In this document: piece after piece, positions 52,837-60,753 of the stretch
Position numbering within the stretch: the first letter of the stretch is position 1
Layout: every line of letters begins with the position of its first letter
Origin: Stenotrophomonas sp. SAM-B
GTDB lineage: Bacteria; Pseudomonadota; Gammaproteobacteria; Xanthomonadales; Xanthomonadaceae
Assembly: GCF_013387485.1 (NCBI RefSeq)
Contig: NZ_JABBXB010000005.1
Coordinates: 62,001-126,000, forward strand
Length of the DNA: 64,000 nucleotides
Direction: 5' to 3'
Program-made: the position numbers and the translations under genes
The notes under the pieces: generated by a model
Database searches by the model: none
Seen by the model: only the letters and a program-made list of their open reading frames with translations
Told to the model about the DNA's origin: nothing

Positions 52837-53982
52837 TCAGTTGCGCTCGGCCGCGTCCGCCGGTGACGGGCGGGCATCGCCCAAGGTCTGCTCCACCGCC
52901 TCCGGCTGGCCCGGTGCGGTCGTCTCCGGCAACAGCGTGGAGACATCGATCTCCGACAGCGGGCTCTCATCCGGGCAGGTCTCATCCGGGAAACCGAAAC
53001 GCTGCTTCAGCGCCTGCCCACAGCTGTTGACGGCGTCCAGTTCGCTGCCTTCGCGCTTGCACTCCTGATCGAAGGCGACCAGGAACGCATCCTTGCGGCG
53101 GACGAAGGCATCGCCGCACTTGCGCATCTGCTTGATCCGCTCCAGATCGTCCTGCACCGCATTGGTGCCATCCAGACCGAACTGACGCAGCTCCTCGGCA
53201 GTCAGCAGGCGCAGGCTGCGGTTGGGCACGGTCATCATCAGGTCGGCCACGCCCACCGCCACGCCATTGCGCTGCAGGTAATCCTTGACGTTGTCGTAGA
53301 CCTCGTGGAGCTCGCGGTTGAGCTCGGCGCGCGAGGTCGCCTTCGAGCTGATCCGCATCATGCGATGGATGCCGACCTTGCCCGATACCAGCCGGTTGTC
53401 GCCGGCGGCCAGCACGAACACGCAGGCGCTGTGGCAGACCGAGCCTTCGCGCACCCAGATCGTCCAGTTGGATTCACCGATGCGGTCGCCGGCCACGATG
53501 GCGGCTTCGACCTGGCCGCCGCTGGAATCCAGATCGAGGATGCGGCGGGAAATACGCTGCGCATCGGCGACCACGGCCAGCCGCGCCACCAGCTCGGAGA
53601 AGCCGAGGTTGATCTTGCCCACGTAGCGAACGCGCAGCAGGCCGCGTTCCGCACAGGGCTGCAGGGCGGCATCGATGCTGGCCCGATCCAGCACCTCCAG
53701 CGGTGCACCATCGCCCGCATCGCCGGCATAGTCGGTATCGCAGCTGATCCACGCCTTGCCGTTTTCCAGGGCGGCGGCCGGCCAGCTCAGGTCGCCGCGC
53801 TTGGGCGCGGGCGGCGGCGGTGGCGGCGCATCGGCGGCGTTGATCGACACCATGTGGTCGCCATCGGCGGTCTGTGCCCGCACGGCCTTGTCGGCGGCGG
53901 TGACATTGCCGGGGTTTTCGAGCTGGCTGCAACCGGCCAGGCCCAGGCATAACAACGGCAACCACCACGACTTGAGCAACAT
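52837..53982 (-). CDS. ClpP/crotonase-fold lipoprotein
   Basis: 381 aa. The start at ATG 53982 gives a lipoprotein signal peptide (LLCLGLAGC). A Pro-rich linker is followed by a ClpP-like core, residues about 120-260: ILDLDSSGGQVEAAIVAGDRI (oxyanion-forming SSGG), VCHSACVFVLAAGDNRLV (catalytic Ser in HSAC) and GKVGIHRM (catalytic His). This is the COG3904-like group of envelope proteins related to ClpP and signal-peptide peptidases. Many Cys in the C-terminal part (KCGD, ECKR, SCGQ, ETCPDE) suggest disulphides. Substrate unknown. Confidence 0.75.
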   Translation of the reverse strand: MLLKSWWLPLLCLGLAGCSQLENPGNVTAADKAVRAQTADGDHMVSINAADAPPPPPPAPKRGDLSWPAAALENGKAWISCDTDYAGDAGDGAPLEVLDRASIDAALQPCAERGLLRVRYVGKINLGFSELVARLAVVADAQRISRRILDLDSSGGQVEAAIVAGDRIGESNWTIWVREGSVCHSACVFVLAAGDNRLVSGKVGIHRMMRISSKATSRAELNRELHEVYDNVKDYLQRNGVAVGVADLMMTVPNRSLRLLTAEELRQFGLDGTNAVQDDLERIKQMRKCGDAFVRRKDAFLVAFDQECKREGSELDAVNSCGQALKQRFGFPDETCPDESPLSEIDVSTLLPETTAPGQPEAVEQTLGDARPSPADAAERN

Positions 53983-54155
53983 GGACAACCCGGAATCCTT
54001 GCGAGGGGGAATGCGCGGCAAAACGAGCGCGGATGCACAGTCTAGTGCGCGGCTGGCGTGTCGCGGCAACCTGTCCTGAACCGGGCGGCGCGGGGCTGGC
54101 ATTGCTGTCCGAAAATGGCGAGCCTGCACCGGCGGGCAGGCATAGACTGGCCCCC

Positions 54156-55622
54156 ATGGAGACCGCCCTGCCCCTGGATCACGCCGCCTGCGAAAGCGCC
54201 CGCCTTGCCCGCGATGCGCGCTTTGACGGGGTGTTCTTCACCGCCGTGCGCAGCACCGGCATCTATTGCCGGCCGGTGTGCCCGGCCCCGGCGCCGAAGC
54301 CGTCCAACGTGACCTACTACCCGACCGCCGCCGCCGCGGCCGCCGCGGGTTTCCGCCCCTGCCTGCGCTGCCGCCCCGAGCTCGCGCCCGAGGCGCAGGA
54401 CGCACTGAACAATGAAACCCTGCAGCGCGCGTTGGCGCTGATCCACGATGGCTACCTGCAGGACCAGCCGGTCGCCGATCTGGCCGCGCACGTCGGCCTG
54501 AGTGCCCGCCAGCTGCAGCGCCTGTTCGTCGCCCGCCTCGGCGCGGCGCCGGCGCAGATCCACGCCACGCGCCGGCTGCTGCTGGCCAAGCAGCTGCTGA
54601 CCGAAACCGCTCTGCCGGTCACCGATGTGGCGATGGCCTCGGGCTACAACAGCCTGCGCCGATTCAACGCGGCGTTTCTGGAAGGCTGCGGCATGCCCCC
54701 CACCGCGATCCGCCGCCAGCGCGGCGCGCTCACCGAAGGCGCATTGACCCTGCGCCTGGGCTATCGCCCGCCGCTGGATTTCCCCGCGATGCTCGGCTTC
54801 CTGCGCCGCCGCGCGATTCCCGGCATCGAACAGATCGATACCGCCAGCTATCAGCGAGTGATCGGCCCGCCCGAACGTCCCTCGCTGCTGCGCGTCACCG
54901 CGGACCCGCGGCGCCCTGAGCTGCTGCTGCAGCTGGGCCAGGTCGACCCGCGCGCGATCCCGGGCATCGTGCGTCGCGTGCGCCGCATCTTCGATCTCGA
55001 TGCGGACCTGCGCATGGTGCACGCGACACTGGAGCAGGAACCCCTGCTCGCCACGGGTATCGCGCAACGCCCCGGGCTGCGCGTGCCCGGCGGCTGGGAC
55101 GGGTTTGAAGTCGCCGTGCGCGCGGTGCTCGGCCAACAGGTCAGCGTCGCGGCCGCAGCCACCCTCGCGCGGCGGGTGGTGGATCGCTTCGGCGCCACCC
55201 TCGAGGGCATGCCGGAGGGGCTGGACCGTCAGTTCCCCTCCCCCGGGATGCTGGCGCAGGCCCCTTTGGAAACGATCGGCCTGCCGCGTACCCGTGCCGC
55301 CACCGTGCGTGCCGTCGCCCAGGCAGTGGTCGATGGCCGGCTCGATTTCCGTGCCGGCCAATCGCTGGCCGGCTTCGTCGACCGCTGCGTGGCGCTGCCC
55401 GGGATCGGGCCGTGGACCGCGCATTACATGGCGCTGCGCGCGCTGGCCCTCCCCGATGCCTTCCCGGCCGGCGACCTGGTCCTGCAACAGGTGCTCGGCG
55501 TTGATGCGCGCTTGAGCGAACGCGCCACCGAGGCACGTTCGCAACCCTGGCGTCCGTGGCGCGCCTACGCCGTTCTCCACCTGTGGCACCTGGCCACGCC
55601 TTCTTCCGGAGCCACCTCATGA
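54156..55622 (+). CDS. Ada-type regulator fused to AlkA DNA glycosylase
   Basis: 488 aa, three parts. Residues 1-80: Ada N-terminal zinc domain with Cys38, Cys42, Cys69 and Cys72 (IYCRPVCP, CLRCRPE), the same numbers as in E. coli Ada, where Cys38 accepts methyl from phosphotriesters. Residues 85-190: AraC helix-turn-helix (VADLAAHVGLSARQLQRLF). Residues 200-488: AlkA-type glycosylase with helix-hairpin-helix LPGIGPWTAHYMALRAL and catalytic Asp in FPAGDLVLQQ. It senses DNA alkylation, regulates transcription and removes 3-methyladenine. Overlaps the ogt-type gene. Confidence 0.93.
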   Translation: METALPLDHAACESARLARDARFDGVFFTAVRSTGIYCRPVCPAPAPKPSNVTYYPTAAAAAAAGFRPCLRCRPELAPEAQDALNNETLQRALALIHDGYLQDQPVADLAAHVGLSARQLQRLFVARLGAAPAQIHATRRLLLAKQLLTETALPVTDVAMASGYNSLRRFNAAFLEGCGMPPTAIRRQRGALTEGALTLRLGYRPPLDFPAMLGFLRRRAIPGIEQIDTASYQRVIGPPERPSLLRVTADPRRPELLLQLGQVDPRAIPGIVRRVRRIFDLDADLRMVHATLEQEPLLATGIAQRPGLRVPGGWDGFEVAVRAVLGQQVSVAAAATLARRVVDRFGATLEGMPEGLDRQFPSPGMLAQAPLETIGLPRTRAATVRAVAQAVVDGRLDFRAGQSLAGFVDRCVALPGIGPWTAHYMALRALALPDAFPAGDLVLQQVLGVDARLSERATEARSQPWRPWRAYAVLHLWHLATPSSGATS

Positions 55623-56110
55623 GCCTGCTCTACGACACCTTCGACAGCCCGATCGGCGCGCTCACCGTGGCCGGTGACAGCCAGGGCATCCACCACATCC
55701 TGTTCGAGAACAATCGTTACGATGCCAAAGGGCGTGAACACTGGCAGCGCGACGCCCATGCACTGCGGGACGCACGCGGACAACTGCTGGAGTACCTGCG
55801 CGGCGAGCGCGTGCGCTTCGATCTCCCGTTGGCGCCGCACGGCACGCCGTTCCAGCTGCGGGTGTGGAAGGCGCTGGCCGATATTCCGTTCGGCCAGACC
55901 TGGAGTTACGTCGCGCTGGCGCGGCATATCGACCACCCCACCGCCAGCCGCGCGGTCGGCGCCGCCAATGGCCGCAATCCGCTGCCGATCGTGCTGCCCT
56001 GCCACCGCGTGATCGGCAGCAGCGGTGCGCTGACCGGGTTCGGCGGCGGGCTGGAAACCAAGGCGGCCCTGCTGCGCCTGGAAACGCGGCGCGATTCGCT
56101 GTTCGCGTAG
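55619..56110 (+). CDS. ogt: methylated-DNA-[protein]-cysteine S-methyltransferase
   Basis: 163 aa, suicide protein that takes the methyl group from O6-methylguanine. Active site VLPCHRVIG with Cys128; the DNA-binding wing block TPFQLRVWKALADIPFGQTWSYVALARHIDHPTASRAVGAANGRNPL is complete, and ALTGFGGGLETKAALLRLE closes the domain. ATG 55619 overlaps the Ada-AlkA stop by 4 bp, so it supplies the second methyl acceptor that is not part of the upstream fusion. Could equally be named adaB; ogt is used for the stand-alone form. Confidence 0.93.
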   Translation: MSLLYDTFDSPIGALTVAGDSQGIHHILFENNRYDAKGREHWQRDAHALRDARGQLLEYLRGERVRFDLPLAPHGTPFQLRVWKALADIPFGQTWSYVALARHIDHPTASRAVGAANGRNPLPIVLPCHRVIGSSGALTGFGGGLETKAALLRLETRRDSLFA

Positions 56111-56184
56111 GGCAACACGCGTCACCGCGGGCATGTGCCATGGGTTGTCTTCGACGCGTCACCGCCACGCACTATCATGTCGCG

Positions 56185-57447
56185 ATGATTTCCGTCCGCC
56201 TTCCGCTGGCGCTTGCCGCCGCTCTTTCGCTGGCCGCCTGCGCCACGACACCGTCTTCCCCACCTGCCGCGGCGACCGCGGCGACAGCGCCGAACGTGGC
56301 TGCGCATCAGCAGAAGCTGCTGCTGATCTCCATCGACGGCCTGCGTGCGGACATGCTTGATCGGGGCATCACCCCGAACATCGGCCGGCTGGTCCGCCAA
56401 GGCGTGCGCGCGCAATGGATGACGCCGTCCTATCCATCGCTGACCTTCCCCAACCACTACACGATCGTGACCGGCCTGCGCCCGGACCACCACGGCATCA
56501 TCCACAACAGCATGCACGAGGACGCACTGGGCCAGTTCCAGCTGCACGTGCGCGAATCGGTGGCCGACGCACGCTGGTGGGGGGGCGAGCCGATCTGGGT
56601 GGGCGCGGAAAAGGCCGGTGTGCGCACCGCGGTGTGGTCCTGGCCGGGCAGCGAGGCCGCCATCCAGGGCGTCCGCCCCAGCCAGCTGCACGGCTACGAC
56701 GAACGTGTGAGCCTGCCGGACCGCGTCGATCAGGTGCTGGGCTGGCTGGATCAGCACGGCCCGCAGTCGCCGCGCCTGGTCACGCTGTACATGGAGCAGG
56801 TCGACAAGGCCGGGCACAATCACGGCCCGGAATCGCCCGAGTACACCGACGCCGTGGCAGTCGCCGACAGCGCGGTCGGTCGCCTGCTGGATGGCCTGCA
56901 GGCGCGTGGGTTGGCCGATACCACCAATGTGATCCTGGTCTCCGATCACGGCATGGCGGGCGTGCCGGCCGGCCAGGTGGTGGCTACCGAAGACATGATC
57001 GATCCCGCCATTGCCCGGGAAATCTCGGTGGGCCAGTCGATCGGCTTCGCGCCGCTGCCCGGCAGACAGGCGCAGGCCGAGCAGATCCTGTTGGGCGCGC
57101 ACGCCCACTACGACTGCTGGACCCGCCAGACCCTGCCGGCGCGCTGGAAGTACGGCAGCAACCCGCGCATTCCGCCGATCATCTGCCAGATGCACGAAGG
57201 CTGGGATGCCCTGACCCGCGATCGCATCGCAAAACGTGGCCCGGGGAATCGCGGCTCGCACGGCTATGACAATGCCCTGCCCTCGATGCGCGCGGTATTC
57301 GTGGCGCGCGGCCCCGCGTTCAAGCAAGGGCAGAGCCTGCCCGCGTTCGACAACGTGGATGTGTATCCGCTGCTGACCCGCCTGCTCGGAATTCCGGCGG
57401 CACCCAACGATGGCGACGCCGAGCGACTGCTGCCTGCGCTGCGCTGA
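56185..57447 (+). CDS. nucleotide pyrophosphatase/phosphodiesterase (NPP family)
   Basis: 420 aa lipoprotein (lipobox LAAC in MISVRLPLALAAALSLAAC). Alkaline phosphatase superfamily: metal site LISIDGLRADML (Asp51), catalytic Thr in PSLTFPNHYTIVTGL (about residue 87), YMEQVDKAGHNHGPESPEY, and VSDHGMAGV, with RGSHGYDNALPSMRAVFVARGPAF at the end. Homologous to the structurally known Xanthomonas NPP, which hydrolyses phosphodiesters and nucleotides. It acts in the periplasm or at the outer membrane, possibly for phosphate scavenging. Confidence 0.92.
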   Translation: MISVRLPLALAAALSLAACATTPSSPPAAATAATAPNVAAHQQKLLLISIDGLRADMLDRGITPNIGRLVRQGVRAQWMTPSYPSLTFPNHYTIVTGLRPDHHGIIHNSMHEDALGQFQLHVRESVADARWWGGEPIWVGAEKAGVRTAVWSWPGSEAAIQGVRPSQLHGYDERVSLPDRVDQVLGWLDQHGPQSPRLVTLYMEQVDKAGHNHGPESPEYTDAVAVADSAVGRLLDGLQARGLADTTNVILVSDHGMAGVPAGQVVATEDMIDPAIAREISVGQSIGFAPLPGRQAQAEQILLGAHAHYDCWTRQTLPARWKYGSNPRIPPIICQMHEGWDALTRDRIAKRGPGNRGSHGYDNALPSMRAVFVARGPAFKQGQSLPAFDNVDVYPLLTRLLGIPAAPNDGDAERLLPALR

Positions 57448-57480
57448 GCACGCAGCGGCTTCGTCGCCGGAACGCGGGCA

Positions 57481-57512
57481 AAAAAAAACGCGGCGCAAGC
57501 GCCGCGTTTTTC
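57481..57512. terminator. bidirectional terminator between NPP and bTHX genes
   Basis: ACGCGGCGC-AA-GCGCCGCGT stem with eight As on the left and five Ts on the right, stopping both convergent genes. Confidence 0.9.
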
Positions 57513-57530
57513 ATGACCCGCCTGGCTGGA

Positions 57531-57713
57531 TCAGCCGGCCTTGGCCACCGCTTTCTTGGCAACGGCCTTCTTGGCCGGCGCCTTCGTCACGGTCTTCTTG
57601 GCAACCGGCGCAGCTGCGCCCACGGCCGCCTTGCTCACGACGTGCGAACGCGAATTGCCGTAGCTGGCATTGAAGCGCTTGCCCTTGGCGGTCTTGCGGT
57701 CACCCTTACCCAT
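57531..57713 (-). CDS. 30S ribosomal protein bTHX with Lys/Ala tail
   Basis: 60 aa. The start MGKGDRKTAKGKRFNASYGNSR is the Thx signature (G.GD.KT..GK....S.G), followed by a tail of AVGAAAPVAKKTVTKAPAKKAVAKKAVAKAG. ATG 57713 has AGGAG eight bases upstream. In Thermus, Thx stabilises the 30S head; the basic tail here is longer than the classical 26-residue protein and could contact rRNA. The tail repeats (KKAVAKKAVA) make it look like a histone H1-like protein, but the N-terminus is decisive. Confidence 0.88.
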   Translation of the reverse strand: MGKGDRKTAKGKRFNASYGNSRSHVVSKAAVGAAAPVAKKTVTKAPAKKAVAKKAVAKAG

Positions 57714-57831
57714 GTCGTAACTCCTTAGTCTGAATGCTGCGAAATCTGATTACCCCGTACTGACACGGGTTCGGCGGGGCCGCCCTCTCAGGCGCCCCCG
57801 CGCACGATCGGAAAGCCTACCATGCGCGCTC

Positions 57832-58245
57832 TCAATGAGCACAGCTGGCGTCATGGACGTGGCCGTGGTTCAGGCGCAGATTCACCAGATGGGCCACACC
57901 CACCAGCACGCCGCCCAGGGTCATCACCACGGCATGCGGCACGGCCGAATGGTGCAGGGGGCCATACAGCAGCCCGGCCCACAGCGCGGTCAGGCCAGGA
58001 ATGAGGAAGCCCAGCGCACGCAGCGCGCCATGCCGACGCCAGCCCCAGACCAGGCTGAACAGGCCCAGCAGGGTCACGAAGCTCACCAGCGCCAGCTCCA
58101 CCCCATCACTCATCCAGACCGACAGGCCCAGCGAGGGCGCAGCGGCCAGCAGCACCGGGAGCACGGCGCAGTGCACCGCGCACAGCAGCGAACCGGTGGC
58201 ACCGAAACGATCGATCAGATGGCGGAGGCGAGGGAACAGGGGCAT
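57832..58245 (-). CDS. MerC domain membrane protein
   Basis: 137 aa with four membrane helices. The first contains the MerC pattern GATGSLLCAVHCAVLPVLLAAAPSLGL (Cys-x3-Cys), where MerC proteins bind metal ions. The loop of the second pair is VLVGVAHLVNLRLNHGHVHDASCAH, ending in a His-rich and Cys-containing tail. MerC was named from mercury transport, but homologues outside mer operons occur with zinc genes. Start ATG 58245. It is divergent from a ZnuD-like receptor, and a Zur-box-like sequence lies just upstream. Confidence 0.88.
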   Translation of the reverse strand: MPLFPRLRHLIDRFGATGSLLCAVHCAVLPVLLAAAPSLGLSVWMSDGVELALVSFVTLLGLFSLVWGWRRHGALRALGFLIPGLTALWAGLLYGPLHHSAVPHAVVMTLGGVLVGVAHLVNLRLNHGHVHDASCAH

Positions 58246-58273
58246 GACTTCCAGCAAGGTCGGCGAAGCGTTA

Positions 58274-58288
58274 TGGAATAATATAACA
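58274..58288. promoter_or_regulatory. Zur-box-like sequence upstream of the MerC-domain gene
   Basis: TGGAATAATATAACA agrees at 13 of 15 positions with the gammaproteobacterial Zur palindrome TGTTATAATATAACA, and lies 29 bp before the MerC start. TATATT on the minus strand could be the -10 it covers. Confidence 0.6.
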
Positions 58289-58364
58289 TCAATCCTGACG
58301 CGCACCCTGCCTCCCCCTGACTTGCCCTCCCCCGTTCCGCTACGGGATTCGCGCGCCCCACCAT

Positions 58365-58379
58365 TGATATATTGTAACA
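58365..58379. promoter_or_regulatory. Zur-box-like sequence upstream of the TonB receptor gene
   Basis: TGATATATTGTAACA differs from the same palindrome at two conserved positions. It overlaps a good -10 (TATATT, 58368-58373) and lies 23 bp before the receptor start. Confidence 0.55.
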
Positions 58380-58401
58380 ATTGACCGAAGGCCCTTGCCC
58401 T

Positions 58402-60597
58402 ATGCGCTCCAGCTCCCTCCTGCTCACCCCCCACGCCCTGTCCCTGGCCCTTGCCGCGGCGATGCTGCCCTCGCTGGCAAGCGCCGCCGACGCCCCCGGC
58501 AGCCATCGCGACGGCCACCTGACCGAGCTGTCCACCGTGAAGGTCACCGCCTCGCCGCTGCAGGGCGATGCCGAATCGCTGGCCCGCCCGGTCGACGTGC
58601 TGGCCGGTGAACGCCTGGACGAGCAGAAGGCCGGCACCCTCGGCGACACCGTGGCCAAGCTGCCCGGCGTGCAGAGCACCTTCTTCGGCCCCGGGGTCGG
58701 CCGCCCGATCATCCGCGGCCAGGAAGGCCCGCGCGTGGCGGTGCTGTCCAACGGCATGGGCAACATGGATGCCTCGACCGTCAGCGCCGACCATGCCACC
58801 AGCATCGAGCCGTTCCTGGCCGACCAGATCGAAGTGCTGAAGGGCCCGGCCACGCTGCTGTTCGGCAGCGGCGCGATCGGCGGCGCGGTCAACGTGGTCG
58901 ATGGCCGCATCGCGCGCGAACTCCCGGACCGTCCGCTCAGCGGCCGCGCCGAACTGCGCGGCAACTCGGTCAACGACGAGCGCAGCGGCATGTTCCGCCT
59001 GGACGGTGTCAGCGGCAACGTGGTGCTGCATGTCGACGGCCTGGTCCGCAACGGCGATGACTTCCGCATTCCCGGCTACGCCGTGATCGATGGCCTGGAA
59101 GACCACAGCGGCCACGACCATGAAGAAGGCGACACCGACGAACCGCGCCGCGGCCGCCTGGACAACAGTTCGATCCGCACCCGCGCCGGCGGCGTCGGTG
59201 CCACCTGGCTGGGCGACGAGGGCTACTTCGGCGTGTCCGCCAGCACCTACCGCACCAACTACGGCATTCCCAACGGCGCGCACGTGCATGCCGACGACGA
59301 CCATGATCATGACCACGATCACGACCATGGCGACGAGGAAGAAGGCGACGAGCATGACGTCCGCATCGACATGGTGCAGAACCGTTTCGAAGCCAAGGGC
59401 GGCATCTACCAGCCGACCTCGTTCCTGAAGAACATCAATCTGCGTACCGCCTACACCGATTACGAGCACACCGAACTGGAAGCCGGCACGCCGGCCACCC
59501 GCTTCACCAACCGCGGTATCGAAGCCCGCCTGGAAGCGGTGCAGGAACAGATCGGCGGCTGGGACGGCGCGTTCGGCCTCCAGTTCGGCAACAGCGACTT
59601 CGGCGCCAAGGGCGAAGAAGCCTTCGTGCCGGACACCGGGACGAAGAACATCGGCCTGTTCGTGCTGCAGGAAAAGCAGTTCGGCCCGTTCAAGCTGGAA
59701 CTCGGCGGCCGCCATGACCAGGTCAAGCTCGAACCGACCGGTGACTACCGCGTCCGCAAATTCGATGCCACGAATCTCTCCGCGGCCGGCATCTGGACGC
59801 TCAATGACGCCGTCGACCTGCGCTTCGGCATCGACAGCTCCGAGCGCGCCCCGACCAACGAAGAGCTGTACGCCGCCGGCGCGCACATCGCCACCCGCTC
59901 GCTGGAAATCGGCGATGCCAACCTGAAGACCGAACGCGGCCAGCGCGTCGAACTGGGCATCCACACCCACAGCGACCGCGTCGATTTCTCGGCCTCGATC
60001 TACCAGACCAGGTTCAAGGACTTCATCTACCTGGCCGACACCGGCGTGGTCGAATCGCTGCCGGTCCGCCTGTGGACCCAGCAGGACGCCACCTTCAAGG
60101 GGGCCGAAGCCGAAGCCCTGTTCCATCTCTTCGAAGGCAACGCCGGCGACTGGGACCTGCGCGTGTTCGGCGACTACGTCAAAGCCGAACTGGATGGCAG
60201 CGGCAGCCGCAGCGTCGATATCGCCGTCCCGCACGGTGACCACAACCACAACTACACCGTGGACCTGGCCAACACCGGCTACCTGCCGCGCATCGCCCCG
60301 GGCCGCGTCGGCGCCGACCTGCGCTGGTCCAAGGACGGCTGGCGCGCCTCGGTCGGTGCCGTGCGCTACAGCAGCCAGAAGGATGTCGCCCAGAATGAGG
60401 ACCCGAGCAACGGCTACACCCTGGTCGATGCCCACCTCGCTTACCGCTGGGACCGTACCGACAGCAACAGCTACGAAGTCTTCCTGGATGGCAACAACCT
60501 GACCAACCGCGAGGTCCGTCCGCACACCTCCCTGCTGCGCGACTATTCCCCGCTGCCGGGCCGAGGCGTCGCGTTCGGCATCCGCGCTTACTTCTGA
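58402..60597 (+). CDS. TonB-dependent receptor, ZnuD-like (zinc)
   Basis: 731 aa. Signal peptide (ALAAAMLPSLASA), then the plug: TVKVTASPL..., VDVLAGERLDEQKAGTLGDTVAKLPGVQ, RPIIRGQEGPRVAVLSNGM, EPFLADQIEVLKGPATLLFGSGAIGGAVNVVDGRI. The 22-strand barrel ends LLRDYSPLPGRGVAFGIRAYF with the terminal aromatic. Two extracellular loops are His/Asp-rich: HSGHDHEEGD (about 235-245) and HVHADDDHDHDHDHDHG (about 294-310), and a third GDHNHNY occurs near the C-terminus. This is the loop design of ZnuD zinc receptors. TonB powers the uptake. Start ATG 58402. Confidence 0.9.
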   Translation: MRSSSLLLTPHALSLALAAAMLPSLASAADAPGSHRDGHLTELSTVKVTASPLQGDAESLARPVDVLAGERLDEQKAGTLGDTVAKLPGVQSTFFGPGVGRPIIRGQEGPRVAVLSNGMGNMDASTVSADHATSIEPFLADQIEVLKGPATLLFGSGAIGGAVNVVDGRIARELPDRPLSGRAELRGNSVNDERSGMFRLDGVSGNVVLHVDGLVRNGDDFRIPGYAVIDGLEDHSGHDHEEGDTDEPRRGRLDNSSIRTRAGGVGATWLGDEGYFGVSASTYRTNYGIPNGAHVHADDDHDHDHDHDHGDEEEGDEHDVRIDMVQNRFEAKGGIYQPTSFLKNINLRTAYTDYEHTELEAGTPATRFTNRGIEARLEAVQEQIGGWDGAFGLQFGNSDFGAKGEEAFVPDTGTKNIGLFVLQEKQFGPFKLELGGRHDQVKLEPTGDYRVRKFDATNLSAAGIWTLNDAVDLRFGIDSSERAPTNEELYAAGAHIATRSLEIGDANLKTERGQRVELGIHTHSDRVDFSASIYQTRFKDFIYLADTGVVESLPVRLWTQQDATFKGAEAEALFHLFEGNAGDWDLRVFGDYVKAELDGSGSRSVDIAVPHGDHNHNYTVDLANTGYLPRIAPGRVGADLRWSKDGWRASVGAVRYSSQKDVAQNEDPSNGYTLVDAHLAYRWDRTDSNSYEVFLDGNNLTNREVRPHTSLLRDYSPLPGRGVAFGIRAYF

Positions 60598-60623
60598 TCG
60601 TTTGATCGGGTGGTGCATGACCC

Positions 60624-60653
60624 GAGGGGGGCCGCAAGGCCCCCTTTTTTTGT
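60624..60653 (+). terminator. rho-independent terminator after the receptor gene
   Basis: GAGGGGGGCC-GCAA-GGCCCCCTT stem followed by seven Ts. Confidence 0.9.
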
Positions 60654-60753
60654 GCACGGCCATCGGCGTGCTATGCCCTGCCCGCACACTGTGGCAACGT
60701 GCATGCCGAGCGTACCGTTCGACCACGCCCTGCCTGCCTGCCGGAGCCGACGC

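Noticed and set aside
57832..58245. Mercury-resistance operon
   Set aside because: Only a MerC-type protein is present, without merR, merT, merP or merA, and the context points to zinc.
59281..59350. Coding tandem repeat (CATGAC/CACGAT) as a possible CRISPR or microsatellite
   Set aside because: It encodes the His/Asp loop of the receptor in frame; no spacer structure.
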